Shown here: piece by piece, positions 8,993 to 20,799 of the stretch | Numbering within the stretch: position 1 is the stretch's first letter | How the letters are laid out: every line of letters begins with the position of its first letter | Assembly (NCBI RefSeq): GCF_022751215.1 | Contig: NZ_JAICDG010000002.1 | Span: forward strand, 1,674,001 to 1,738,000 | Source: Actinomadura terrae | Lineage (GTDB): Bacteria; Actinomycetota; Actinomycetes; Streptosporangiales; Streptosporangiaceae | Reading direction: 5' to 3' | DNA length: 64,000 nt | Notes under the pieces: model-generated | The model's input: the letters and a program-made list of their open reading frames with translations, nothing else | The model's database searches: none | Told to the model about the DNA's origin: nothing | Program-made: the position numbers and the translations under genes

Positions 8993-9424
8993 ATGACACG
9001 GCTACCACCGAATCCGGCTCTGAAACAGCTCGAGGTCCTGGTGGGGGAATGGGATGTCGAAGTCCCGGAGATCCCGGGCGCGCGGGGGAAGGCCACGATC
9101 AGCTGGATCGAGGACGGCGCGTTCCTGCGGTTCCACACCGAGGCCCCCGACCCCGCCCCCGACGCGACACTGATCATCGGACGGGACGACGCGTCCGGCG
9201 AGTACACGTTGTTCCACTACGACTCGCGCGGCGTGTCGCGCGTCTACGGGATGGACTTCGACAAGGGGGAGTGGCGGATGTGGCGCGAAGCCCAGGGCTT
9301 CCACCAGCGCTTCTACGGCGTGGTGGCCCCCGACGGCGCCACGATCCGGGGCGCCTGGGAGAAGTCTCCCGACGGCGCGGAGTGGCACCTCGATCTCACT
9401 CTCGTCTACACAAAACGGCCTTGA
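8993..9424 (+). CDS. DUF1579-like small protein
   Basis: This 143-aa protein has the opening LKQLEVLVGEWDVE, the central FHYDSRGVSRVYGM and the ending GAWEKSPDG...DLTLVYT that I associate with the DUF1579/lipocalin-like beta-barrel family, which has no firmly established general role. It begins 23 bases after the FAD oxidase and may be co-transcribed with it. The next gene, metH, has its own leader, so this is probably the end of that unit. Confidence 0.75.
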   Translation: MTRLPPNPALKQLEVLVGEWDVEVPEIPGARGKATISWIEDGAFLRFHTEAPDPAPDATLIIGRDDASGEYTLFHYDSRGVSRVYGMDFDKGEWRMWREAQGFHQRFYGVVAPDGATIRGAWEKSPDGAEWHLDLTLVYTKRP

Positions 9425-9465
9425 GGGATTTCAGGTCGCCGGATCGTTCGGTAATCTCGGGGACA

Positions 9466-9528
9466 GGCCGAGAGGCGCTGCAACGGGCTCACGCCCGCCA
9501 CGCTCGGCCGGGACGGTCCGCGCCGTCC
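9466..9528 (+). ncRNA. SAH riboswitch aptamer upstream of metH
   Basis: P1 is GGCCGAG (9466-9472) pairing with CTCGGCC (9503-9509). P2 is CGGGC (9484-9488) with GCCCG (9493-9497). The joining sequence AGGCGCTGCAA and the GCCCGCCA-type 3' segment match the conserved core I recall for S-adenosylhomocysteine riboswitches. A further hairpin GGACGG (9511-9516)/CCGTCC (9523-9528) fits the distal stem. Known: this class senses SAH and controls ahcY and methionine-cycle genes such as metH. Its position in a metH leader makes the call strong. Confidence 0.85.
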
Positions 9529-9548
9529 ACCCTCTGTAGACAAGGGCG

Positions 9549-9566
9549 CCTCCCAGAAACGGGAGG
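9549..9566 (+). promoter_or_regulatory. Shine-Dalgarno sequestering hairpin of metH
   Basis: CCTCCC (9549-9554) pairs perfectly with GGGAGG (9561-9566) across the loop AGAAAC. GGGAGG is the ribosome-binding site of the GTG start at 9573. The stem is therefore a natural expression platform for the SAH riboswitch 20 bases upstream, which would act on translation initiation. Whether SAH opens or closes it cannot be read directly; the known logic of the class predicts activation. Confidence 0.65.
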
Positions 9567-9572
9567 TGGCCA

Positions 9573-13166
<3,594 letters not shown>

Positions 13167-13180
13167 CTAAGTCCCGGCCC

Positions 13181-13210
13181 AAGGGGGCTCGCCTGGCGGC
13201 TCGCCCCCTT
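13181..13210 (+). terminator. metH terminator
   Basis: AAGGGGG (13181-13187) pairs with CCCCCTT (13204-13210), with a smaller GCC/GGC helix inside. It lies 15 bases after the metH stop and lacks a long T-run, as is usual in actinomycetes. Confidence 0.6.
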
Positions 13211-13222
13211 GACCGTGCCTTG

Positions 13223-13302
13223 GCGGGCGCGGAATCGCTTCGCGATCTTCCCGGTGGGGCCTCGCCTTCGGCGTCGGCCCCACCGCTCAGCTACGCGCCC
13301 GC
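13223..13302. repeat. Branched inverted-repeat element (three-way fold)
   Basis: An outer stem GCGGGCGC (13223-13230)/GCGCCCGC (13295-13302) encloses two hairpins: ATCGC-TTC-GCGAT (about 13234-13246) and CGGTGGGGC (13252-13260)/GCCCCACCG (13277-13285). The whole folds as a three-way junction on either strand. It resembles a dispersed REP-like intergenic element, although only one copy is visible in this window. Confidence 0.5.
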
Positions 13303-13394
13303 GTGACGGCTAGGGTCGCTGTGCCGCATGGACCTGGCAGGCGTGCGGGTCATGACTCAACACAAGTGTGGTGAGGGCTGGAAGGGACTCGGCG

Positions 13395-13424
13395 ATGGGC
13401 AAGCACGAGAAGAAGGACAGCTAG
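13395..13424 (+). CDS. Possible 9-codon upstream ORF (MGKHEKKDS)
   Basis: ATG at 13395 is preceded by GGAAGGGA with good spacing and reads nine codons to TAG, ending two bases before the GTG start of the methyltransferase. It may be a translational-coupling leader or, less likely, a peptide substrate. It is too short to support by composition; only the ribosome-binding site and spacing argue for it. Confidence 0.3.
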   Translation: MGKHEKKDS

Positions 13425-13426
13425 AG

Positions 13427-14578
13427 GTGGCCGACCCCGCTGAGCTGTCGGCCCGGCTGATCAAGGCACTCAGCGAATCGGGCGACCTTACAGCGGAGTG
13501 GCGTCCGGCATTCGAGGCGGTGCCTCGGCATCGGTTCATTCCCGACACCGTGTGGACTCAGCAGGGTAAGCGCCTCGTGCCGCTCGACCGCGTTGATGAC
13601 GAATCCAGATGGTTGGAACGGTGTTATGCAAACGACCCCGTCATCACGCAGGTGGATGACGGTGTTCCGGGGGAGCCGGGACGGGTCGGGCGGCAGATCA
13701 CCAGTTCGGCCAGCCGTCCCGATGTGGTGGCGTCGATGTTGGCGGCCCTGGACGTCGAGCCGGGCATGAACGTGCTGGAGATCGGCACGGGCACGGGGTG
13801 GAATGCCGCGCTGCTGGCCGAGCGGCTCGGGAATGACAACGTGACCTCCGTGGAAGTGGATCCGGAGATCGCCGACCGCGCGCGCCGGGTGCTGCGGGAG
13901 ATGGGCTACGAGATCACGGTCGTGACCGGGGACGGTGCGCTCGGTCATCCGGAGTCCGCGCCGTTCGACCGGGTGATCGCCACGGTGGCGGCCGACCGGG
14001 TTCCGCAGGCGTGGGCCGCGCAGACGAGGCCGGGTGGGCGGGTGCTGGTGCCGTGGACGACCGATTTCCACAATGGTGCGCTGGTGTCGTTCGCGGTGTC
14101 GGAGGACGGCACAATGCGCGGCCGGATCGTCGGGAATGTGGCGTTCATGCTGCTGCGCGACCAGCGGGGCAGGGGCGCCTCGCTGGCCCGCGACGTGCGC
14201 GACATCGCCGGGGCGCGCCAATCCTTCACCCGGACGCACCCCTACACCGTGCTCGGCGAGTACGACGTCTCGTTGGCGATCGGGCTGAGGGTTCCGCGCT
14301 GCAATTTGGTCGTCCAGGACGGCGATGAGGACGGCGTGTACACGGTATGGCTGGTCGATCCGTGGTCGGGCTCGTGGGCCAGTTTGGAGCATCAGCCGGG
14401 CGCGGAGAAGTTCGCGGTCCGGGAATCGGGCGAACGAAACCTGTGGCAGGAGGCGGAGGCCGCCTACCGCTGGTGGGACGGCCTGGGCCGCCCCACCGCC
14501 GACCGCTGGGGCCTCACCGTCACCCCGGACGACCAGTACGTCTGGCTCGACACCGAGGGCCACCGGATCGACGGGTAG
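13427..14578 (+). CDS. Isoaspartyl-type O-methyltransferase, TgmC-like
   Basis: The 383-aa protein has an N-terminal helical part with VPRHRFIP, the SAM-binding motif VLEIGTGTGWNAALL near residue 115, and the extended C-terminal domain (WGLTVTPDDQYVWLD) typical of the PCMT relatives that modify ATP-grasp-made peptides (TgmC type). Known: such enzymes methylate Asp in graspetide precursors or repair isoaspartate. No ATP-grasp ligase or precursor gene lies nearby, so it is an orphan here. The start is uncertain: GTG at 13427 matches the family's beginning (ADPAELSARLIKAL), while in-frame ATGs at 13328 and 13352 would add 33 or 25 residues. TAGGGT near 13311 could be a -10 element. Confidence 0.8.
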   Translation: MADPAELSARLIKALSESGDLTAEWRPAFEAVPRHRFIPDTVWTQQGKRLVPLDRVDDESRWLERCYANDPVITQVDDGVPGEPGRVGRQITSSASRPDVVASMLAALDVEPGMNVLEIGTGTGWNAALLAERLGNDNVTSVEVDPEIADRARRVLREMGYEITVVTGDGALGHPESAPFDRVIATVAADRVPQAWAAQTRPGGRVLVPWTTDFHNGALVSFAVSEDGTMRGRIVGNVAFMLLRDQRGRGASLARDVRDIAGARQSFTRTHPYTVLGEYDVSLAIGLRVPRCNLVVQDGDEDGVYTVWLVDPWSGSWASLEHQPGAEKFAVRESGERNLWQEAEAAYRWWDGLGRPTADRWGLTVTPDDQYVWLDTEGHRIDG

Positions 14579-14600
14579 GCGGGGGCTGTCGGGGGGACGC

Positions 14601-15481
14601 GTGATCATGAGGGTGTTGCGGGGCGCGGACCATCAGGTCGGGGACCGGTTTGATGCCTGGTGCGACCTGGTGGGCGGGATGCCGTGCTCGTATCAGGTGC
14701 GATCCGAGCATGCCGCCGACTACGACTTCACGTTGCGTGTGGCGCAGCTCGGCGCCGTCACGGTGGCTCACACCGATATCTCCTCGATCCATGCCCTTCG
14801 TACTCCGCGCATGACGCGTCAGGCGGACGCCGGTGTCTACTCGCCGGAGCTGTGCCGGGGCGGCCGGATCGGTGCCGAGCAGTCAGGCCGCCAAGTGGAG
14901 GCGGCCATGGGCCAGTGGATCGTGCAGGACTCCTGCCGTCCGCACTCGTTGTGGTCGGTGACCGAGGGGCACCGCAGACCGTCCGCGATCGGGCTGGCCG
15001 TCCCCAAGTCCGTGGTGGGGTTGAACGAGGACGCGGTGGCCCCCTTGCTGGCCGGTCCACTACCGGGCGATAGCGGTACCGGCGGGATGCTCACCGAGTG
15101 GACGCCGGTCACCTGCTGCCCGAGCAGACCCACAGCCGGGCACTGACCCTGCGGATCGAGGCGTTCGCGCTGGCCCACCTGGGCGACCGCGACCTCACCC
15201 CGGGGACGATCGCGGCCGCGCACCACATCTCTGTGGGCTACCTGCACCGGCTGTTCCGTCATGACGGCCGGACGGTCACCGCGTGGATCCGCACCCAGCG
15301 GCTGGAACGCGCCCGCCGTGACCTGGCCGACCCCGCCCAATACTCCACGCCGGTACAGGCCCTGGCCGCGCGCTGGGGCTTCGCGCACGCCTCGGACTTC
15401 TCCCGCGCGTTCCGCCGCGCCTACGGCACGTCCCCCCGCGACTACCGGGAAGACACCCGCAAACAGAACCCGCGCAGTTGA
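14601..15481 (+). pseudogene. AraC-family regulator broken by a frameshift
   Basis: The N-terminal effector-binding part reads in one frame from GTG 14601 or ATG 14607 and ends at 15146 with a nonsense-like tail. The C-terminal AraC HTH domain (DRDLTPGTIAAAHHIS, then WGFAHASDFSRAFRRAYG) reads in another frame through 15481. The two frames overlap between 15074 and 15146, where a single indel would restore a normal protein of about 290 aa. Known: AraC regulators need both parts to respond to ligand. Either the gene is decayed or there is a sequencing error. A split, coupled pair is unlikely because the C-terminal piece has only an internal GTG (15098) and no clear ribosome-binding site. Confidence 0.75.
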
Positions 15482-15667
15482 TCGGTAGGACGTCTCTCGG
15501 CCGGGGTGCGTGACTCCAAGCATCCCGAGGGGGGTACATCAGCCTGACCCCTGCGCGGTTCGCTGTTCTCGTGGCGCGGCTCAAGGGGTAGGGCAGGGGT
15601 CCTAGGACGATTTACCCCGACCGCTGAGACCCGTGGCCGACGCGCACGTGCGGGCCTGGAGATCAGT

Positions 15668-17107
15668 ATGGGGGGCATGACCGCACTCCAAGATCCCGAG
15701 TCCGCCGTCCAGGCGGCGAGACCCCGTGCCGGGGCCACGGCCGGGTGGGCCGCCGTGCTCGCGGCGAGCATCGGGCAGTTCCTCGTCGTCCTGGACATCT
15801 CCGTCGTCAACGTCGCCCTGCCCGATATGCGGTCGGGGCTCGACCTCGGCGCGAACGCGTTGCAATGGGTCGTCAACGCCTACTCGCTGACCTTCGCCGG
15901 GTTCCTTCTCCTCGGCGGACGCGCCGCCGACCTGTTCGGGCGCAAGCGCGTGTTCCTGCTGGGGGTCGGGCTGTTCTTCGTCGCCAGCCTGGCGGGCGGT
16001 CTCGCCACCGAGGGCTGGATGCTGATCGCCGCGCGCGCCGTCCAGGGGGTCGGCGCCGCGATCATCGCGCCGGTGACGCTGTCGCTGATCACCGCCACGT
16101 TCCCGGCCGGGCCCGCGCGGACGAAGGCGATCGCGATGTGGACGGCCGTCGGTACCGCCGGGGGCGCGACGGGCGGCCTGGTCGGCGGGCTGCTGACCGA
16201 CTACCTCGACTGGCGCTGGGTGCTGCTGATCAACGTCCCGGTCGGCATCGCCGTCGCCGTGATCGCCCTGCTGTGGCTGCACGACGAGCCCTCCGACGGG
16301 CCGCGTCCGCGCCTGGACCTGCCCGGGGCCGTGCTGGTCACCGCCGGGGTGGGGGCGCTCGCGTTCGGCATCGGCCAGACCGAGAGCCACGGCTGGACGT
16401 CCGCCGCCTCGCTGGTCCCGCTCGTCGCGGGGCCGGTGCTGCTGGCGCTGTTCGTCGCGGTCGAGGGACGGGTGCGGGAGCCGCTCGTCCAGCTGCGGCT
16501 GTTCCGGCTGCGGAGCGTCTCGGTCGGCAACCTCGCGACGCTGGTGAGCACGATGGCGGGCTTCGCGCTCTGGTACTTCCTCTCGCTCTACATGCAGAAC
16601 GTCCTGCACTACAGCGCGGTCCGGACGGGTGTCTCGTTCCTCCCGCACACCGCCGGGATCATCATCGGCTCGAAGCTGGCCCCGCCGCTCATGGCCCGCA
16701 TGGACGCGCGGCTCCTGGCCGGGATCGGCGGCCTGCTCGCGGCGGCCGGGTTCGGCTGGCAGAGCGCCGTGCTCGACGCCGACGGCACCTTCCTCACCGC
16801 GATCCTCGGCCCCGGCGTGGTGATGGCGTTCGGCTTCGGCCTGCTGATGACGCCGCTGGTCGAGGCGTCCACGTTCGGCGCGAACGCCTCCGAGGCGGGC
16901 GCGGTCGCGGGCATCGTCAACACCTCCCGCACGATCGGCGGCGCGATCGGCCTCACCGTCCTGGCGACGGCGGCGAGCAAGTCCGGCGGGGACCTCGCCG
17001 ACGGATACGCGACGGCGTTCCTCGTCGCCGCGGTCATCACCGCCGCGGGCACCGCCCTCGTCGCCTTCCTCCCGCGTCCTCAGGGTGAGACGAGGCCGGT
17101 CTCGTAG
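15668..17107 (+). CDS. MFS drug exporter, DHA2 type (14 TM)
   Basis: The 479-aa protein has about 14 hydrophobic segments. Its early motif LDISVVNVALPDM is the D1 motif of the DHA2 drug:proton antiporters, and GRAADLFGRKRVF is the loop 2-3 motif of the major facilitator superfamily. Known: these inner-membrane pumps use the proton gradient to export drugs or dyes. ATG 15668 is preceded by GGAG; a second ATG at 15677 is possible. The broken AraC gene just upstream on the same strand could once have controlled it. Its 3' end overlaps that of the convergent response regulator by 28 bases. Confidence 0.9.
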   Translation: MGGMTALQDPESAVQAARPRAGATAGWAAVLAASIGQFLVVLDISVVNVALPDMRSGLDLGANALQWVVNAYSLTFAGFLLLGGRAADLFGRKRVFLLGVGLFFVASLAGGLATEGWMLIAARAVQGVGAAIIAPVTLSLITATFPAGPARTKAIAMWTAVGTAGGATGGLVGGLLTDYLDWRWVLLINVPVGIAVAVIALLWLHDEPSDGPRPRLDLPGAVLVTAGVGALAFGIGQTESHGWTSAASLVPLVAGPVLLALFVAVEGRVREPLVQLRLFRLRSVSVGNLATLVSTMAGFALWYFLSLYMQNVLHYSAVRTGVSFLPHTAGIIIGSKLAPPLMARMDARLLAGIGGLLAAAGFGWQSAVLDADGTFLTAILGPGVVMAFGFGLLMTPLVEASTFGANASEAGAVAGIVNTSRTIGGAIGLTVLATAASKSGGDLADGYATAFLVAAVITAAGTALVAFLPRPQGETRPVS

Positions 17108-17736
17108 GCGACGATGACCAGGTGGACGCGGTCGCGGGCGTCCAGTTTGGTCAGGAGGCGGGCCACGTGGGCCTTCGCGGTGGCGGCGCTGATGAAGAGG
17201 GCTTCGGCGATCTCGGCGTTGGACATGCCGCGGCCGACGAGCGTGAGCACCTCGCGTTCGCGGTCGGTGACGGCGCCCAGGCGGTCGGTGGCGGGGGCGC
17301 GCCTGGGGGCCGGGCCGGACGCGAAGTGCTCGATCAGGCGGCGGGTGACGCTGGGGGCGATCAGCGCGTCCCCGGCGGCGACGACGCGGATGGCGCCGAG
17401 GATGTCCTCCAGGGCCATGTCCTTGACGAGGAAGCCGCTCGCGCCCGCCTGGAGCGAGGCGTAGACGTACTCGTCGTCGTCGAAGGTGGTGAGCATGATG
17501 ACGTGCGGCGCGGACGGTTCGGCGGTGATCCGGCGGGTCGCCTCGATGCCGTCCATGTCGGGCATGCGGATGTCCATCACGACGACGTCGGGGCGCACCT
17601 CGCGGGCGAGCGCGACGGCCTCGGCGCCCGTCTCGCCCTCGCCGGCGAGGACGAGGTCGGGGTGGTCGGCCAGCAGGACGCGGAGCCCGGCGCGGATGAG
17701 GGGCTGGTCGTCCACCAGGACGACGCGGACGGTCAC
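17080..17736 (-). CDS. NarL/LuxR-type response regulator
   Basis: The 218-aa protein has a receiver domain with acidic residues D9/D10 and the phosphoacceptor D55 in VVVMDIRMPD, Lys in FLVKDM, and a C-terminal LuxR-type HTH (LTDREREVL-like TDREREVLTLVGRG, then SNAEIAEALFIS). The start is GTG 17736, overlapping the stop of the sensor kinase gene (GTGA). Known: cognate NarL-family pairs share such coupling. Its targets are unknown. Its 3' end runs into the MFS gene on the opposite strand. Confidence 0.93.
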   Translation of the reverse strand: MTVRVVLVDDQPLIRAGLRVLLADHPDLVLAGEGETGAEAVALAREVRPDVVVMDIRMPDMDGIEATRRITAEPSAPHVIMLTTFDDDEYVYASLQAGASGFLVKDMALEDILGAIRVVAAGDALIAPSVTRRLIEHFASGPAPRRAPATDRLGAVTDREREVLTLVGRGMSNAEIAEALFISAATAKAHVARLLTKLDARDRVHLVIVAYETGLVSP

Positions 17737-18878
17737 CGCGACTCCAGCGGCAGCCGCGCCGCGACGCGGAAGCCGCCGCCGGGACGGGGGCCCGCGGTGA
17801 GGACGCCCTTCAGCAGGCCCACCCGCTCCCGCATGCCGACCAGGCCGAATCCGGAGCCGGGGTCGGCGACGCCGACGCCATCGTCGACGATCTCGACCGA
17901 GAGCTCGTCGTCGCGGTAGTCGACGTGGACCTCGCAGGCGGGCGTGCCCGCGTGCCGGACGACGTTGGTGACGGCCTCCTGGACGATGCGGAAGGCGGAC
18001 AGGTCGATGTCCGGGGGGAGGGGCCGCCGCTCGCCCCGCCAGTGGACGTCGACGCGGACGCCCGCGTCGGCGGTGGCGGCGACGAGGCGGTCGAGGTCGG
18101 CCAGGCCGGGCGCGGGGTCGAGCGGCGCGGTGCCCGGGGTGTCGGCGCGGCGGAGCGCGCCGAGCATCCGGCGCAGGCCCGAGAGGGTCTCGCGGCTGGT
18201 CGCCTCGATGGCGTCGAGGGACTTGCGGGCCTCGCCGGGCTGGGTGTCGATGACGCGGCTGCCGACGCCCGCCTGGATCGCGATGATGCCGATGCTGTGC
18301 GCGACCATGTCGTGCAGCTCGCGGGCGATGCGCAGCCGCTCGGCCGTGACGGCCTGCGCGGTGGCCTGCTCGGACAGCTCCCGCGCGTGCTCGCGGCGTT
18401 CGCGGGCCGAGTTGCCGACCGTCCACGCGGCGACGAGCGCGACCAGGATGAGGACGCCGCGGGACGCGACGTCCGTGCCGGGGAACAGGCCGATGGTCGC
18501 GATCTGCGTGACGAAGGCCATGCCGGCGGTGATCAGGGACGTCCGGCGCTGGTGGTTGGCCGCGACGAAGCCGACGGCGAGGTCGGTGGTCAGCATCTGG
18601 AGGAGCGCGACGGCCACGGTGTTGGCGACCAGGCACGCGGCGCCCCAGGCGAAGACCAGCACCGTGAACGCGGGCAGCGGGTGGCGGCGCAGGAGGCCCA
18701 CGACGACGAACGTGAGGAGGGCCGCCGGGACGATCTCCACGCGGGTGAGGCCCGGCGCCCCGTGGCTCACCACCAGGTTCAGGGCGGCCGGGTAGAGGGC
18801 GGCGCCGCACCAGGCGAGGACCGTCCAGACAGAGGGGCGCGCCCGCCTGAACAGGAAGGAAGTGCGCGTGGCGGCCAT
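17733..18878 (-). CDS. Sensor histidine kinase (HisKA_3 type)
   Basis: The 381-aa membrane kinase has several TM segments in residues 15-155 with little extracytoplasmic sequence, so it probably senses membrane or intramembrane signals. The dimerisation/phosphoacceptor helix contains RIARELHDMVAHS with H189. The HATPase domain carries the N-box QEAVTNVVRHA and the G-boxes DDGVGV and GFGLVGM. It phosphorylates the coupled regulator downstream. ATG 18878 was preferred although its ribosome-binding site is weak; ATG 18914 would add 12 residues. Confidence 0.92.
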   Translation of the reverse strand: MAATRTSFLFRRARPSVWTVLAWCGAALYPAALNLVVSHGAPGLTRVEIVPAALLTFVVVGLLRRHPLPAFTVLVFAWGAACLVANTVAVALLQMLTTDLAVGFVAANHQRRTSLITAGMAFVTQIATIGLFPGTDVASRGVLILVALVAAWTVGNSARERREHARELSEQATAQAVTAERLRIARELHDMVAHSIGIIAIQAGVGSRVIDTQPGEARKSLDAIEATSRETLSGLRRMLGALRRADTPGTAPLDPAPGLADLDRLVAATADAGVRVDVHWRGERRPLPPDIDLSAFRIVQEAVTNVVRHAGTPACEVHVDYRDDELSVEIVDDGVGVADPGSGFGLVGMRERVGLLKGVLTAGPRPGGGFRVAARLPLESR

Positions 18879-19036
18879 AGGCAGATCGTAACCGGGGCGC
18901 GTGCGGCCCGGCATTGGCCCTGAGGCGTACGCCCGGAGGCCACCGCGATATGGCCGGTGGCCCGATGCCCCGGCGTGTTCGCCCGGGGGACCGTTGATCG
19001 AATCCGAGGAATTCGACGGCGGACGGGAGCGCGCGC

Positions 19037-20197
19037 GTGCGCAGACATTGGGTTTATGGCGTGCTGGCGGTGGAGCTCGCGGCGGTCCTGGTGTTCGCCG
19101 TCATGTACGACTCGCTGGACTTTCGCATCTACATGCTCGGCGGGCGCGCCATCGAGGACGGCTCGCGCCTGTATCTGGAGCAACTCGCCGCCCACTGGTA
19201 TACGAACACGCCGTTCATGGCCGCGTTGTTCATTCCGCTGTCGGCCCTTCCGCTGACGGTCGTCCGGGTCGCCTGGCAACTGGCGTCGGTCGCCGCGTTC
19301 TCGTGGGCCTGCGTCAGCTCTCTGCGGCTTGCCGGATACCGGACGACACGCAGGACGGTCGCGACCGCCGTCGTCGCGGGAATGCTCCTGCAACCGATGT
19401 GGCAGTCCATTTTCCTGGGCCAGGTCAACATGTTCCTCATGGCGCTGGTCATGGCCGACGTCTGGCGGGTGGCGCGGGGGAGGCCGGCGGGGATCGGCAT
19501 CGGGATCGCGGCCGCCATCAAGATCACACCGGCCATCTTCGTGGTCCTGCTGCTGGTCACGGGACGGATCAAGGCGGCCGTCACCGCGTCGGTGACGTTC
19601 GCCGTCTGCTCGCTCGCCGCGTTCGCGATCGCGCCGGACGCGTCGCGCCTGTACTGGCGGCACACCTTCTATGACACGTCCCGGGTCGGCGTCACCTACA
19701 TCAGCAACCAGTCGCCGTTCGGTGCCGCCGCGCGCATCATGAAAGGCGTCGACAACGTCGGCGGGTGGTATCAGGCGGTCCCGCTGACGGCCGCCGTCCT
19801 CGGGCTGACGCTCGCGGTGTTCTGGGCGAGGCGGAACGACTGGTTGAGCGCCGCGGCCGTCACGGGAGCGACCGGCCTGCTCGTCTCGCCCATTTCCTGG
19901 GCGCACCACTGGGTGTGGGTGGCGCCAGCGCTGCTGGTGCTTCTCCGCAATGGCAGCCGTGTCATCGCGGGGTGCGGTTACGTGCTCTTCGTCCTGTCCC
20001 CGCTCTGGTGGACGCCGCATGGCGGAGTTCCCATGCAATACGGCTTCCACGGTCCGCTGACGATGGTCGCGAACTGCTATCTGGTTGCGGGGGTGTGCTT
20101 TCTCGTCTACATGGCCTCGCGGCTGAGGAACAGACCCGGGGCCGTGGCTCCCGAGCCTTTGCCGGAACCGGAGGCGAGGCGTCCGGCCCTGGCCTAG
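19037..20197 (+). CDS. GT87-type polyprenyl-P-mannose mannosyltransferase-like protein
   Basis: The 386-aa polytopic membrane protein has about nine TM segments. The first outer loop carries DFRIYMLGGRAI, with the conserved aspartate of GT-C enzymes, and downstream are LLQPMWQSIFLGQVN and SPISWAHHWVW, both characteristic of the DUF2029/GT87 family. Known: GT87 enzymes such as PimE use polyprenyl-phosphate mannose to extend lipoglycans on the outer membrane face. The start is GTG 19037 with GGGAG upstream. It stands alone, flanked by a divergent kinase gene and a strong terminator. Confidence 0.85.
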   Translation: MRRHWVYGVLAVELAAVLVFAVMYDSLDFRIYMLGGRAIEDGSRLYLEQLAAHWYTNTPFMAALFIPLSALPLTVVRVAWQLASVAAFSWACVSSLRLAGYRTTRRTVATAVVAGMLLQPMWQSIFLGQVNMFLMALVMADVWRVARGRPAGIGIGIAAAIKITPAIFVVLLLVTGRIKAAVTASVTFAVCSLAAFAIAPDASRLYWRHTFYDTSRVGVTYISNQSPFGAAARIMKGVDNVGGWYQAVPLTAAVLGLTLAVFWARRNDWLSAAAVTGATGLLVSPISWAHHWVWVAPALLVLLRNGSRVIAGCGYVLFVLSPLWWTPHGGVPMQYGFHGPLTMVANCYLVAGVCFLVYMASRLRNRPGAVAPEPLPEPEARRPALA

Positions 20198-20215
20198 CCT
20201 TCGTCGAAGGAAAGG

Positions 20216-20252
20216 CCAGGGCGTCCACCCGGCAAGAGGGTGGACGCCCTGG
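20216..20252 (+). terminator. Terminator of the GT87 gene
   Basis: A perfect 15-bp stem, CCAGGGCGTCCACCC (20216-20230) with its complement at 20238-20252, closes a seven-base loop 19 bases after the stop codon. No T-run follows. Confidence 0.75.
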
Positions 20253-20356
20253 AATCGCCGGTTCAGCGGCCGTTGCGGCGGCTGACTCTGCGGTCGGCGG
20301 CGGCGGGGGGCCTCAGCGGGGAGGACGCCCGGCGTGACGGCGGGGTGGCGCCGTTC

Positions 20357-20473
20357 TCAGCGGTTCCGCTCGACCTCGGCGATCTCGGCGGCGTCCGGAC
20401 TCTCCGGAGGACCGGCGGGCCGCGCCCGTGCCGATCCTGCGGGGAACCTGGGAGCGGGACGCCGTGACGTCAT
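20357..20473 (-). CDS. Possible 38-codon small protein
   Basis: In the otherwise gene-free stretch 20253-20799, a minus-strand ATG at 20473 opens 38 codons to TGA. The peptide is basic and Pro-rich at the N-terminus (MTSRRPAPRFPAG) and acidic-helical at the end (DAAEIAEVERNR). GAAAGGAAG lies upstream as a possible ribosome-binding site and is itself part of a 19-base tandem repeat. I do not recognise the peptide. The rest of the stretch (20540-20799) shows only the palindrome TGGAAATTTCCA at 20645-20656. Confidence 0.3.
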   Translation of the reverse strand: MTSRRPAPRFPAGSARARPAGPPESPDAAEIAEVERNR

Positions 20474-20478
20474 GTGCG

Positions 20479-20535
20479 GGTTCTTCCTTTCACGCTGGTT
20501 CTTGCCTTTCACGCTGGTTCTGCCTAACACGCTGG
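20479..20535. repeat. 19-bp tandem repeat, about 2.7 copies
   Basis: CCTTTCACGCTGGTTCT occurs perfectly at 20486-20502 and 20505-20521, with a third, decayed copy CCTAACACGCTGG at 20523-20535 and a partial copy before the first. On the minus strand each copy contains GAAAGG, so the repeat duplicates a Shine-Dalgarno-like block in front of the 38-codon ORF. Confidence 0.75.
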
Positions 20536-20799
20536 CGGGGGGGAGCGTGCTGACCGCAGGGCCCTGCCGGTCTCCGGCGGGGCGACGCTTGCGGGGGGAG
20601 CGGGACGCGCCGCCTGCCGGTGCCTCGACTATTGACCATGCGGCTGGAAATTTCCATTTCCGGATTCGTGTGAATCGGTGCAGTAGAAGGGCCTGAGCGG
20701 GGAATCGCGGGACCGACCTGCGAACACTCCAGGCCGGCCCCGTCCTAACTGAATTATCGTCGGATTTTCAAGCGTCCAACGATGGTGCCTTGGGAGAAG

